From positions 1-6,139 of the forward strand of contig JAJCYJ010000037.1 of NCBI GenBank assembly GCA_029262975.1: a DNA stretch of 6,139 bases, in the 5' to 3' direction. Under the pieces are notes generated by a model, which was not told the origin of the DNA, searched no databases, and saw only the letters and a list, made by a program, of their open reading frames with translations. Positions 1 through 5,304 of the stretch are shown one piece after another (position 1 is the first letter of the stretch; each line of letters starts with the position of its first letter). The position numbers and the translations under genes are program-made. This stretch comes from Saprospiraceae bacterium. GTDB taxonomy: Bacteria > Bacteroidota > Bacteroidia > Chitinophagales > Saprospiraceae.

Positions 1-60
1 AGAAATTGAAGAAAGACTGATTACTCGGAATGTATCCTAAAAGGTCTCACCCCTTCAGTG

Positions 61-124
61 ATTGAATCATTATATCATTGACTCATTATACCATTGACCC
101 ACTATGGCATTGACCCAATGCTAC
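61..124. repeat. Four-copy 16-bp tandem repeat
   Basis: Four head-to-tail 16-bp units begin at 61, 77, 93 and 109, each starting ATTGA. Units 1 and 2 differ at two positions, and units 2 and 3 at four. Unit 4 matches unit 3 over its first nine bases (ATTGACCCA) and then diverges. The graded decay suggests an old slippage-generated array. It lies about 50 bp beyond the stop codon of the minus-strand hydrolase gene and contains no open frame of note. Function is unknown. Confidence 0.85.
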
Positions 125-175
125 CATTTCGATTTGCTATTCTGTGTAAGCCTGGAATCACGACTGCTTTGTGTG

Positions 176-1324
176 TCAACTTTTATTTATTAATTCTGCA
201 ATCAGAACTTCAGCGACCTCCTTTCTTAAGTAACTCTTATCTTTTTCTAAGATTATAATCGACATAGACGAATTAATTTCTGGAATATAATAGACCATGC
301 TTCCCCAAAAACCACCATGACCATAAACCGTTTTGCCCAATATTGTTGATTTCCAAATGCCAAGTCTATAATCGGAATTTGCAGTTTCCTCGGTTACGAC
401 TTTTGTAAGTAATTTATCTAGTGTTTGTGGATTCTTAAATACCTTCTTATTAAACAGTTTTTGAAAAAATAACGCCAAGTCCTTTGTTGTAGAAGCAAGA
501 CCTCCTCCTCCAAACAAATCAAATGATTCATCTAAATCATAGGTGTCAAGTTTCAATTCACCGACATATTGATGCGCTAACGGAATACGCTCCGTTGGTC
601 CTATTTCCAATGACTCAAACCATGTATGATTTAGCCCATGATTTTTAAAATCTAATAATTTTCTTATTGCTTCATAATATTTCATTTGTGAAACTTCTTC
701 AATAATTTCAGTTAGTAATAAATAATTTGTATCAGAATATTTGTACTTCTCACCGGCTTTTCCAGTTTTATCCATTGCCAAGACAGCTAATTCAATTTGC
801 TCTTTTCTTGTCCACTTATATTTTGGGTTTGAACTTAATTTAGTGGCAAATTCCTCAGAATCTACGTAATCACTTATACCGCTTGTATGTGATAACAAAT
901 GAATAAGTTGTATTGATGTATTATCATAACCTCCTCGACTAAGAACTGATTGGGTTTCTTCAGTTAAATACTTATCAATAGCGGCTGTTAATGACAGTTT
1001 AGCTTGCTCTTCTAATCTTAAGATAGTAGCTGCAACAAATGTCTTGGTATTGCTGGCAATTAGAACAGGCTGATTTATTCTAAGCTTAGTTTTTTCTTGT
1101 TTATATGAATAACCTACAGCTCCACTCCATGATATTTTTTTGCCAGGACTTTCTATATGTACCATTATTCCAATAGACTCTGGATTTGATGTGTAAATTG
1201 ACTCCAGGTTTTGCTGAAAATTATTTACTATTTGGTCAGTACCAGGTACAATGCTTTGGGTCCCCTTTTTGGAACAGCTCAAAACTGAAAATACAATTAG
1301 AATAATTATGTAACTTTTTTTCAT
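176..1324 (-). CDS. Serine hydrolase lipoprotein, beta-lactamase/D-Ala-D-Ala carboxypeptidase family (PF00144 type)
   Basis: A 382-residue protein with a signal peptide and lipobox V14-L-S-C17, so it should be lipid-anchored in the envelope. The SxxK nucleophile motif is S91-N-T-K94 (general base K94). It is followed by IHLLSHTSGISDY (about 141-153), typical of this family, and the second motif Y196-S-D within YSDTNYLLL. FGGGGLASTTKDLALFF (271-287) is also family-typical, and the third motif is H336-G-G. All three active-site elements are present and the length is normal, so it should be an active acyl-serine enzyme. The family includes class C beta-lactamases, R61-type DD-carboxypeptidases, esterases and D-aminopeptidases; the substrate cannot be told. 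The HGG box and YSDTN favour a carboxypeptidase/esterase over an AmpC beta-lactamase. The ATG at 1324 directly precedes the signal peptide; no Shine-Dalgarno sequence is evident. It is separated from the plus-strand lipoprotein by about 590 bp of gene-poor DNA. Confidence 0.93.
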   Translation of the reverse strand: MKKSYIIILIVFSVLSCSKKGTQSIVPGTDQIVNNFQQNLESIYTSNPESIGIMVHIESPGKKISWSGAVGYSYKQEKTKLRINQPVLIASNTKTFVAATILRLEEQAKLSLTAAIDKYLTEETQSVLSRGGYDNTSIQLIHLLSHTSGISDYVDSEEFATKLSSNPKYKWTRKEQIELAVLAMDKTGKAGEKYKYSDTNYLLLTEIIEEVSQMKYYEAIRKLLDFKNHGLNHTWFESLEIGPTERIPLAHQYVGELKLDTYDLDESFDLFGGGGLASTTKDLALFFQKLFNKKVFKNPQTLDKLLTKVVTEETANSDYRLGIWKSTILGKTVYGHGGFWGSMVYYIPEINSSMSIIILEKDKSYLRKEVAEVLIAELINKS

Positions 1325-1343
1325 ATTTTCTTTTTAGTTGACA

Positions 1344-1369
1344 GTAACGCTCTATGAATGAAGCGTCAC
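1344..1369. repeat. Small hairpin 5' of the hydrolase gene
   Basis: GTAACGCT (1344-1351) pairs with AGCGTCAC (1362-1369) at 7 of 8 positions across a 10-nt loop. It lies 20 bp upstream of the hydrolase ATG. No T-run follows on either strand, so it is not a typical intrinsic terminator. It could be a 5'-UTR structure or an operator, or have no function. Confidence 0.35.
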
Positions 1370-1443
1370 ACATCTGGCCTTATGGTTTTAGAATCGCTGT
1401 TGAACGAATCACCTATCGCTGTAACTTACCCGTCCGTCGTAAA

Positions 1444-1495
1444 ATTCTTACCATGTCTCTTTTTTAATCTATAAAATAGCTGACATTGTAAGATT
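1444..1495. repeat. 14-bp imperfect inverted repeat
   Basis: ATTCTTACCATGTC (1444-1457) and GACATTGTAAGATT (1482-1495) are complementary at 12 of 14 positions, with a 24-nt AT-rich spacer that includes a T6 run. The wide spacer and the location between debris fit the ends or footprint of a small element, or a regulator site. There are no further diagnostics. Confidence 0.5.
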
Positions 1496-1499
1496 CTAA

Positions 1500-1688
1500 A
1501 AAAGCCTTGTCTCCGCTCAATCAAATGTACAAACTACTGATGTATTGTCCAGCACAAAATTGCTAATCAATCCCGATAACAAGGACAAGTTGGATGAAGG
1601 TGGAAGATGTCTGAACGATTTTCGACTAACAGGAGCATTGAATGTACTAAATGAACATTCAAATGAAAGAAACTTTATATCAACATAA
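1500..1688 (+). pseudogene. Possible 3' remnant of an unrecognised gene
   Basis: A 62-codon frame runs from stop (1497-1499) to stop (1686-1688) with no ATG. Its product is charged and hydrophilic (for example NPDNKDKLDEGGRC at about 22-35, then LTGALNVLNEH) and its codons show the RNY bias of real coding DNA. The opposite strand carries an equally long frame with ATG (1517-1705), but its product is Ser/Leu/Phe-rich and looks like a shadow. A second plus frame overlaps the end (ATG 1651, stop 1747-1749, 32 aa, containing HKDERFASYFTISPEDEHFG) and also reads like protein, so the remnant may be frameshifted near 1655-1680. A terminator-like hairpin in the same direction follows at 1752. No family was recognised. 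Confidence 0.3.
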
Positions 1689-1751
1689 GGATGAAAGATT
1701 TGCATCTTACTTTACCATTTCACCTGAAGACGAGCACTTTGGGATATAAGT

Positions 1752-1777
1752 CCCAGCCTTGTACCGGCGGGTCTTTT
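1752..1777 (+). terminator. Terminator-like GC hairpin with T-run
   Basis: CCC (1752-1754), a bulged A, and GCC (1756-1758) pair with GGC (1766-1768) and GGG (1769-1771) across the 7-nt loop TTGTACC. TCTTTT (1772-1777) follows. The T-tract lies only on the plus-strand side, so it would end plus-strand transcripts. It comes just after the possible gene remnant and before the promoter region of the 1916 lipoprotein, which fits an old gene boundary. Confidence 0.45.
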
Positions 1778-1874
1778 AGAATTCTACCAGCGGATCAGAT
1801 ATATCGCTAATTTATATTTGGTTCATTGCATTCTTTTGAATTATTGAATATGCCCTCTATAGTTTTTAATAGTC

Positions 1875-1882
1875 TAAATTTG
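1875..1882 (+). promoter_or_regulatory. Candidate Bacteroidota -7 box (TAAATTTG)
   Basis: TAAATTTG matches the TAnnTTTG -7 element used by the Bacteroidota primary sigma factor and lies 33 bp before the lipoprotein ATG. A proper TTTG -33 element at the usual 19-bp spacing is not seen (TTG at 1844-1846 is too far away). A second match, TATATTTG at 1813-1820, also lacks a -33 partner. Such short matches are common in AT-rich DNA. Confidence 0.35.
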
Positions 1883-1915
1883 ATAAAGCAGCATGCTCTT
1901 GAATTTATCCGTTAA

Positions 1916-2350
1916 ATGAACATGAAATCTCACTTCGTACTTTACTGTTTCCTCTCTTATGGCATCATCTTTAGTTCATGCGCAAATGGTGAAATTGATG
2001 ATACGCCCTTCACCTCTTCCGAAAAGATAACATTTATGGTTATGAATCGTACCGGTCACAATGGGCCCGCCTCAACGAACTGTGGCAGATCGCCTGAAAC
2101 TGTTGAATTTACTTTTATCACACCTACTGCAAAACTAATTCAGCTCATTTCAGGCGATACGCAAGTATTTGTTGGTCTGGATATAATAGAAGGTGAACGT
2201 TTAACTGTTGTCGTGAAGGACCCGGAAAGCAAAGAAGAACTAGTTTCGAAGAGTACATTATTTAACCCTACAGAAAACATGCTCCCGGAAGGAGCCGATC
2301 CATTGATTCGGTTATGCCCGAAAGATTATCTGGAGTTTAAATATTTCTAA
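1916..2350 (+). CDS. Lipoprotein of unknown function
   Basis: A 144-residue protein with a hydrophobic signal segment (about 6-19) and the lipobox F19-S-S-C22, giving a mature lipoprotein of about 122 residues. After an acidic linker (GEIDDT) the sequence alternates in a beta-rich manner (KITFMVMNRT, VEFTFITP, TQVFVGLDII, RLTVVVKD), suggesting a small beta-sandwich. Apart from the lipid-bearing Cys, the mature part has just two cysteines, C56 (STNCGR) and C134 (IRLCPKDY), which could form a disulfide in the periplasm. Two in-frame ATGs (1916 and 1922) are possible starts; both retain the signal. It is the only intact plus-strand gene here. It has its own candidate -7 box and is followed 24 bp on by a REP-like double hairpin. 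No family was recognised and no enzyme motif is visible. Confidence 0.8.
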   Translation: MNMKSHFVLYCFLSYGIIFSSCANGEIDDTPFTSSEKITFMVMNRTGHNGPASTNCGRSPETVEFTFITPTAKLIQLISGDTQVFVGLDIIEGERLTVVVKDPESKEELVSKSTLFNPTENMLPEGADPLIRLCPKDYLEFKYF

Positions 2351-2374
2351 ATTATCTATCTAACTTTAAAAAGA

Positions 2375-2419
2375 GTCCTGTAAGGACGATAGATCATAGC
2401 CAGGGTCGTCAGACCCTGG
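2375..2419. repeat. REP-like double hairpin element
   Basis: Two perfect hairpins sit side by side. GTCCT-gta-AGGAC spans 2375-2387 (5-bp stem). CCAGGGTC-gtca-GACCCTGG spans 2400-2419 (8-bp stem, 4-nt loop). A 12-nt linker (GATAGATCATAG) separates them. This two-stem layout, with a xxCCTGtaAGGxx stem followed by an AGCCAGGG...CCCTGG stem, resembles intergenic REP/BIME-like repeats often found in Bacteroidota and related genomes, in some cases mobilised by Y1 (TnpA-REP) transposases. That resemblance is from memory. It lies 24 bp after the lipoprotein stop and may also protect or end that mRNA. Confidence 0.7.
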
Positions 2420-2501
2420 GACAAATTATCTTTTGCAGCAATAAAACCACAGTTGGCTTATTTTTCTTGCAAATTGTATTCTTAGCTATTTATGGTTTTC
2501 T

Positions 2502-2687
2502 TTACCAATAAATCCCTATTTCTTTAAATAACTCAAATGCAGAGTTATTGAGAATCAGGGATTCTAAATTCTCTTTATTTTGTATATCAGCAGGTAATGT
2601 TGAAACTTCAGTATTGACAATATCTACTAATTTCAGATTGTACAATTCGTAATTGAGCGTAGAATTGTTGTTATAGAAGTAGTAGAG
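2502..2687 (-). pseudogene. C-terminal remnant of a leucine-rich-repeat protein
   Basis: An open frame of 61 codons, bounded by stops at 2688-2690 and 2502-2504 and lacking any ATG, encodes a clear LRR segment. L18-x2-V21-x-I23-x2-T26-x-V28-x2-L31-P32-x2-I35 is one full repeat. L41-x2-L44-x-L46 restarts the pattern exactly 23 residues later, the period of the LxxLxLxxNxLxxLPxxI class. It ends in a short cap (FELFKEIGIYW). The preceding minus-strand DNA (2746 down to about 2690) is open in another frame with a hydrophilic product (NPNDKGDEIISYKPDRS), so a one-base loss near 2690 may have broken a longer gene. No N-terminal part is present in the window, so this is a decayed fragment. It is probably not translated. 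Confidence 0.6.
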
Positions 2688-2823
2688 CTACGATCGGGTT
2701 TATAGCTGATGATTTCATCCCCCTTATCATTTGGATTTGGACTTTGTTAATGATACTCTCCCGGATATTCGCTGTGGTCAGTCTTGTGTGAGGGCCTTTG
2801 TCACTAATTGTCGTATGCTGCTT

Positions 2824-3954
2824 TTAATTTTCATTTGGAAACCACATTTTATCCAATTGATCTTCAAAAGAACGTTTATGTTTTCCATTCCCACAATGAG
2901 TCATATACACCACTAAACAATTTTTCGAAACTATAGCTTTTGCTAAACTCCCAGCACTTCCACCATACCTAAAGACAAGTGGATTATCTTCAATAAACCA
3001 TCCATAGCCATGGCCAAAATGTTTTTCTCCGTATGCATTCACATGTAATTTTAATGCTGCTTCCACTGTTGATTCTTTGAGCATTTGTTGCGTTCCAAAC
3101 TTTCCCTTATTTAACCACATCTGCATAAAAGAAGCATAATCTCTTGCAGATGTCCACAAGCCAAGAGCACCACTATAAAAACTCCAGGATGGTTGTTGTT
3201 CATGCGTCCAAAATCTTTGAAATCTATTTGCTGAATCGCTCCATTCATATCTACTTGGTACATTCTTCGTCCAATCGGAATTGGTTGAGAAAGCAACATA
3301 CGTTTGCCTTAGATTGAGAGGGGTTATAATATGATCAGAGATGTAATTTTCAATTGTCTGTCCTGATGCTTTTTCTACTATGTAGGCCAATGCACCATAA
3401 TTAAAATTGGAATATGCGAATGCTCCAAAAGTCCCGGAAGATTCTTGCATTGACCAATCATTAATCCAATCATCTAATGATTCAAATTCAACTACATTAT
3501 GACCTCCATTACCGTGTTTGCCATCATCCCCACCCGATTGCTCCAGTAAATGGCGAATAGTAATTTGTGAATTACCTTTAAATTCCGGGAAATATTTTAA
3601 GATTGGATCATCCAAAGATAATTTACCGTCTTCCATAAGCATCAGTACGGCAGTTGCAGTAAAGGGTTTTGCCATTGACATAACTGTCCAAATACTACCG
3701 TTTTCAAGTTTCTTGCCTGATTCTTTATCTGCCCAACCAAACGACTTGTGGAATGTTTCCTTGTTGTTTTCGATAATCAGTACTTCTGCACCTATTAACG
3801 CTCCACATTCAGTCCATTCCTTTAGGTTTTTTTCAAGAGAAAAGTATGCTGCTTCTTCGCTAATAATCGAACTTTTGATATTACAGGAAAGTGTAAAAAT
3901 CACACAGGTGAGTAATATTGTAAAAGTTATATGATAGGATTTCCTTTGATGCAT
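2824..3954 (-). CDS. Serine hydrolase lipoprotein, second PF00144-type protein
   Basis: A 376-residue protein with a signal peptide and lipobox T21-L-S-C24, hence a predicted envelope lipoprotein. The nucleophile motif is S93-M-A-K96 in SMAKPFTATAVLMLMEDGKLSLDD, typical of the family. HLLEQSGG (135-142) sits where HLLTHTSG is usual, and Y181-S-N183 is the second motif. SGALGLWTSARDYASFMQMWLNKG (261-284) is a strong family signature. The third motif is Y330-G-G rather than HxG or KTG, so substrate or rate may differ from the 176-1324 protein. That protein is clearly a distant paralogue, not a duplicate. Reaction: acyl-serine hydrolysis of an ester, amide or peptide; the substrate is unknown. 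The ATG at 3954 gives a normal signal peptide. It is the last of four co-directional genes, starting 31 bp after the hairpin at 3986-4031. Confidence 0.92.
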   Translation of the reverse strand: MHQRKSYHITFTILLTCVIFTLSCNIKSSIISEEAAYFSLEKNLKEWTECGALIGAEVLIIENNKETFHKSFGWADKESGKKLENGSIWTVMSMAKPFTATAVLMLMEDGKLSLDDPILKYFPEFKGNSQITIRHLLEQSGGDDGKHGNGGHNVVEFESLDDWINDWSMQESSGTFGAFAYSNFNYGALAYIVEKASGQTIENYISDHIITPLNLRQTYVAFSTNSDWTKNVPSRYEWSDSANRFQRFWTHEQQPSWSFYSGALGLWTSARDYASFMQMWLNKGKFGTQQMLKESTVEAALKLHVNAYGEKHFGHGYGWFIEDNPLVFRYGGSAGSLAKAIVSKNCLVVYMTHCGNGKHKRSFEDQLDKMWFPNEN

Positions 3955-3985
3955 TATTTCATACTTAATAGATCACATCATCCAG

Positions 3986-4031
3986 GTATATCATGTGTAG
4001 CATCCCGATTGGGTGCCATGAATTGATATAC
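3986..4031. repeat. Intergenic imperfect hairpin C
   Basis: GTATATC (3986-3992) pairs perfectly with GATATAC (4025-4031). Inside, GCATCCC (4000-4006) pairs with GGGTGC (4011-4016) with one bulged T and a GATT loop. An asymmetric internal region separates the two stems. It begins 19 bp after the GNAT stop and ends 31 bp before the next ATG, the same placement as the other two hairpins in this gene row. No T-run follows in the direction of transcription. Its sequence is less similar to the other two than they are to each other. Confidence 0.6.
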
Positions 4032-4050
4032 AGTGTTTTGGTTTCATTCT

Positions 4051-4563
4051 TTACCACGGCAATCCGTTTAATTTAATTCTTTGTGGATTCATTTTTCCGT
4101 TTTTTGACAAGAGCATTGTATTTGCCTCCCATAATATCACACCGCTTGATTGTTCAAAATAGACTGGACAATCCACCTTATACCAGTTTAGCCGTTCATA
4201 GAAAGGAATCAAATTGTCCGCACATAGCAAAACTCCCAAGTCACAATTCAAATCTTCAAAAATTATATACTCTGTCTCTTGTAGAATTTTTGTTGCATAT
4301 CCTTTTCCTCGAAATTCTTTTGGCGTGATTACATTATTTATTCCGCTCACTTTAATCACTTTATTGTCAATTAAAATTTCTCTTTCAACAATATTGTAAA
4401 AAGTTGCAACTAGGTTATTCCTATAGTAGACAATAGTCCAATCGGGAATTGCCCATTCCGTTTCATTTACAATCGGAATGTGTCCGAATTCACCCTCAAT
4501 ATATAAATTCAGTTTGTCTTTGGTTTGCTCTGACAATTCAGAATATTTCTTTACTACAATCAT
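4051..4563 (-). CDS. GNAT-family N-acetyltransferase
   Basis: A 170-residue cytoplasmic protein with the GNAT fold signature. Beta-strand VSGINNVITP (72-81) leads into the acetyl-CoA pyrophosphate-binding loop R85-G-K-G-Y-A90 (R/QxxGxG/A), followed by the helix TKILQETEYIIFE. Motif B is seen in GVLLCADNLIPFYERLNWYKV (110-130), with F121-Y122 before ERLNW in the place of the common FYERLGW. The N-terminal half (LVATFYNIVEREILIDNKVIKVSGINNV) has the strand-hairpin-strand layout of AAC(2')- and NodA-like acetyltransferases, but this is not enough to name a substrate. It transfers acetyl from acetyl-CoA to an unknown amine. The ATG at 4563 follows the 4591-4657 hairpin by 27 bp; no promoter or Shine-Dalgarno sequence is evident. 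Confidence 0.88.
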   Translation of the reverse strand: MIVVKKYSELSEQTKDKLNLYIEGEFGHIPIVNETEWAIPDWTIVYYRNNLVATFYNIVEREILIDNKVIKVSGINNVITPKEFRGKGYATKILQETEYIIFEDLNCDLGVLLCADNLIPFYERLNWYKVDCPVYFEQSSGVILWEANTMLLSKNGKMNPQRIKLNGLPW

Positions 4564-4590
4564 ATATGTTTATGTTCTTTTTTAATAAAC

Positions 4591-4657
4591 CATAACGGAT
4601 CTGCAATATCCTCTGTGCCGTCAGCGAAGCAGGCAAAGAGCGATATGGCATGTTATG
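4591..4657. repeat. Intergenic imperfect hairpin A, attC-like
   Basis: This 67-nt structure has three stem blocks. CATAAC (4591-4596) pairs with GTTATG (4652-4657), 6 of 6. GCAATATC (4603-4610) pairs with GATATGGC (4642-4649), 7 of 8. CTCTGTGCC (4611-4619) pairs with GGCAAAGAG (4632-4640), 8 of 9. There is an asymmetric 6/2 internal loop, one bulged C (4641) and a 12-nt loop. The outer arms end in AAC on the left and GTT on the right, the polarity of integron attC R boxes (RYYYAAC...GTTRRRY), although the flanking bases fit that consensus only partly. It starts 11 bp after the lipoprotein stop. There is no T-run. No integrase is in the window. Confidence 0.65.
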
Positions 4658-4668
4658 TAGTGTATATT

Positions 4669-5190
4669 TTAAGCTTCTCCATTTACAAAGAATTCACTGT
4701 ATTCATTAGTTGATAAATTGAACTTTATGTTGAAATAGCAATTCCCCCTATCAAATACGAACAACACTTCGCTTCTCCAATCCAAATCCCATGAGTCACA
4801 GAAACAATTTACCCAAACTTCTTTTTCACCATTCTTATTTGTCGTGACCACATATTGTCTTTTGTATTTACTTAGATTGATTACAAAGTCTCTTTTTCTC
4901 CATTTGGCTTTAGGATAGTTCTTCTTCACCAGTTGATACTGTTGTTCTTGATCGACATTATACGAATGAATTCTTTTCGTAAGGAGATAGTCAATTTGTT
5001 CAATTTCTTGGTCTGATAAGTCTGTTTTGATTGCGGTTTCAAATAATTTATAAGTCTGATTCAATTTATCATTTATTGGGATGATTGCAATTTTCGTGGT
5101 GTCTAGAAATTGTGCTTTTGGACTATCTATTGTGCCGTCCTTATTATCAGAGCAACTTGTAATTATTAATAAGCAAAGTATTTTGATCAT
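4669..5190 (-). CDS. Small lipoprotein with Cys-containing conserved-looking C-terminus
   Basis: The frame is open back to a TTG at 5214, but the ATG at 5190 is the likely start because it gives a standard lipoprotein signal: MIKILCLLII then T-S-C13. The product has 173 residues. The N-terminal half is hydrophilic and helical (TDLSDQEIEQIDYLLTKRIH, 56-75). The C-terminal half is aromatic and beta-rich. VWVNCFCDSWDLDW (125-138) is followed by FDRGNCYFNIKFNLSTN (146-162) and ends in YSEFFVNGEA. The order N-C-F-C, GNCYF, NL and terminal VNG-A resembles a family of small Bacteroidota proteins that I recall but cannot name. C129, C131 and C151 could make a disulfide or bind metal. No catalytic motif is recognised. 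It sits between the two most similar intergenic hairpins, 33 bp after one and 11 bp before the other. Confidence 0.8.
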   Translation of the reverse strand: MIKILCLLIITSCSDNKDGTIDSPKAQFLDTTKIAIIPINDKLNQTYKLFETAIKTDLSDQEIEQIDYLLTKRIHSYNVDQEQQYQLVKKNYPKAKWRKRDFVINLSKYKRQYVVTTNKNGEKEVWVNCFCDSWDLDWRSEVLFVFDRGNCYFNIKFNLSTNEYSEFFVNGEA

Positions 5191-5223
5191 TTTATTTATT
5201 TTGGCATATACCAACTAAAGTGA

Positions 5224-5268
5224 GTGCATGTGCTGTGCCGACCGAATGTGAGGTATAGGCATATGCAC
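5224..5268. repeat. Intergenic imperfect hairpin B, related to hairpin A
   Basis: GTGCATGTGC (5224-5233) pairs with the arm 5259-5268 and TGTGCC (5234-5239) with GGTATA (5252-5257), with one bulged G (5258) and three G-T pairs, closing a 12-nt loop. CTGTGCCG (5233-5240) occupies the same position as in hairpin A (4613-4620). Both loops are 12 nt and contain CGAA. AGGTA (5251-5255) matches AGGCA (4631-4635) of hairpin A. It lies 36 bp after the oxygenase stop and 33 bp before the lipoprotein ATG. No T-run follows. Confidence 0.6.
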
Positions 5269-5304
5269 ATTGATAGCTCCAGTCTCTTAATTTAAAATGA
5301 AGGA

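Larger units (their letters stand above)
1325..1915. other. Gene-poor stretch with inverted repeats and debris
   Basis: No intact gene is visible in these 591 bases. They hold a small hairpin next to the hydrolase start (1344-1369), a direct repeat ATCGCTGT (1393-1400 and 1415-1422), a 14-bp inverted repeat (1444-1495), a possible plus-strand gene remnant (1500-1688), a terminator-like hairpin (1752-1777) and a candidate promoter element for the plus-strand lipoprotein. AGTTGACAG (1336-1344) and CTGTAACT (1419-1426) are also complementary apart from one bulged base, so the segment 1336-1426 might fold as one larger unit. Short open frames at 1354-1467 (37 aa) and 1691-1810 (39 aa) have no recognisable features. 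Confidence 0.6.
2351..2823. other. Gap holding a REP-like element and a broken LRR gene
   Basis: No intact gene. From left to right it holds the double-hairpin repeat (2375-2419), an AT-rich spacer (2420-2501), the leucine-rich-repeat remnant on the minus strand (2502-2687, perhaps reaching 2746), and about 77 bp before the next gene's stop in which nothing clear is seen. A weak complementarity between TTAATGATA near 2747-2755 and TCACTAA near 2801-2807 is too imperfect to call a fourth hairpin of the type found between the downstream genes. Confidence 0.6.

Noticed and set aside
2..40. Twelve sense codons then TAA on the plus strand (EIEERLITRNVS), possibly the 3' end of a gene entering from the left
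   Set aside because: Twelve codons without a stop is not evidence, and no terminator or recognisable motif follows. It needs the sequence to the left.
1336..1426. AGTTGACAG...CTGTAACT as an attC-like site upstream of the first hydrolase
   Set aside because: GTT lies outside on the left and AAC on the right, opposite to attC polarity, and the internal arms barely pair.
1354..1467. 37-aa plus-strand frame beginning MNEASHIWPYG
   Set aside because: It overlaps the inverted repeat and small hairpin, has no ribosome-binding or promoter context, and is of a length expected by chance.
1517..1705. 62-aa minus-strand open frame with ATG
   Set aside because: The product is Ser/Leu/Phe-rich with no motif, and the plus strand of the same DNA has better coding-like codons. 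Probably a shadow.
2747..2810. Weak inverted repeat after the second hydrolase, a possible fourth intergenic hairpin
   Set aside because: Only short interrupted matches with a long loop, and none of the apical motifs of hairpins A and B.
2731..2916. 61-aa plus-strand open frame overlapping the end of the second hydrolase
   Set aside because: Composition is irregular, half of it is antisense to the hydrolase, and there are no motifs.
3518..3934. 138-aa plus-strand open frame
   Set aside because: It lies wholly opposite the second serine hydrolase, whose catalytic motifs are intact. A shadow.
5191..5214. TTG start that would add eight residues to the small lipoprotein
   Set aside because: The ATG at 5190 gives a standard lipoprotein signal peptide. 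The longer form puts K and N residues before it and uses a rarer start codon.
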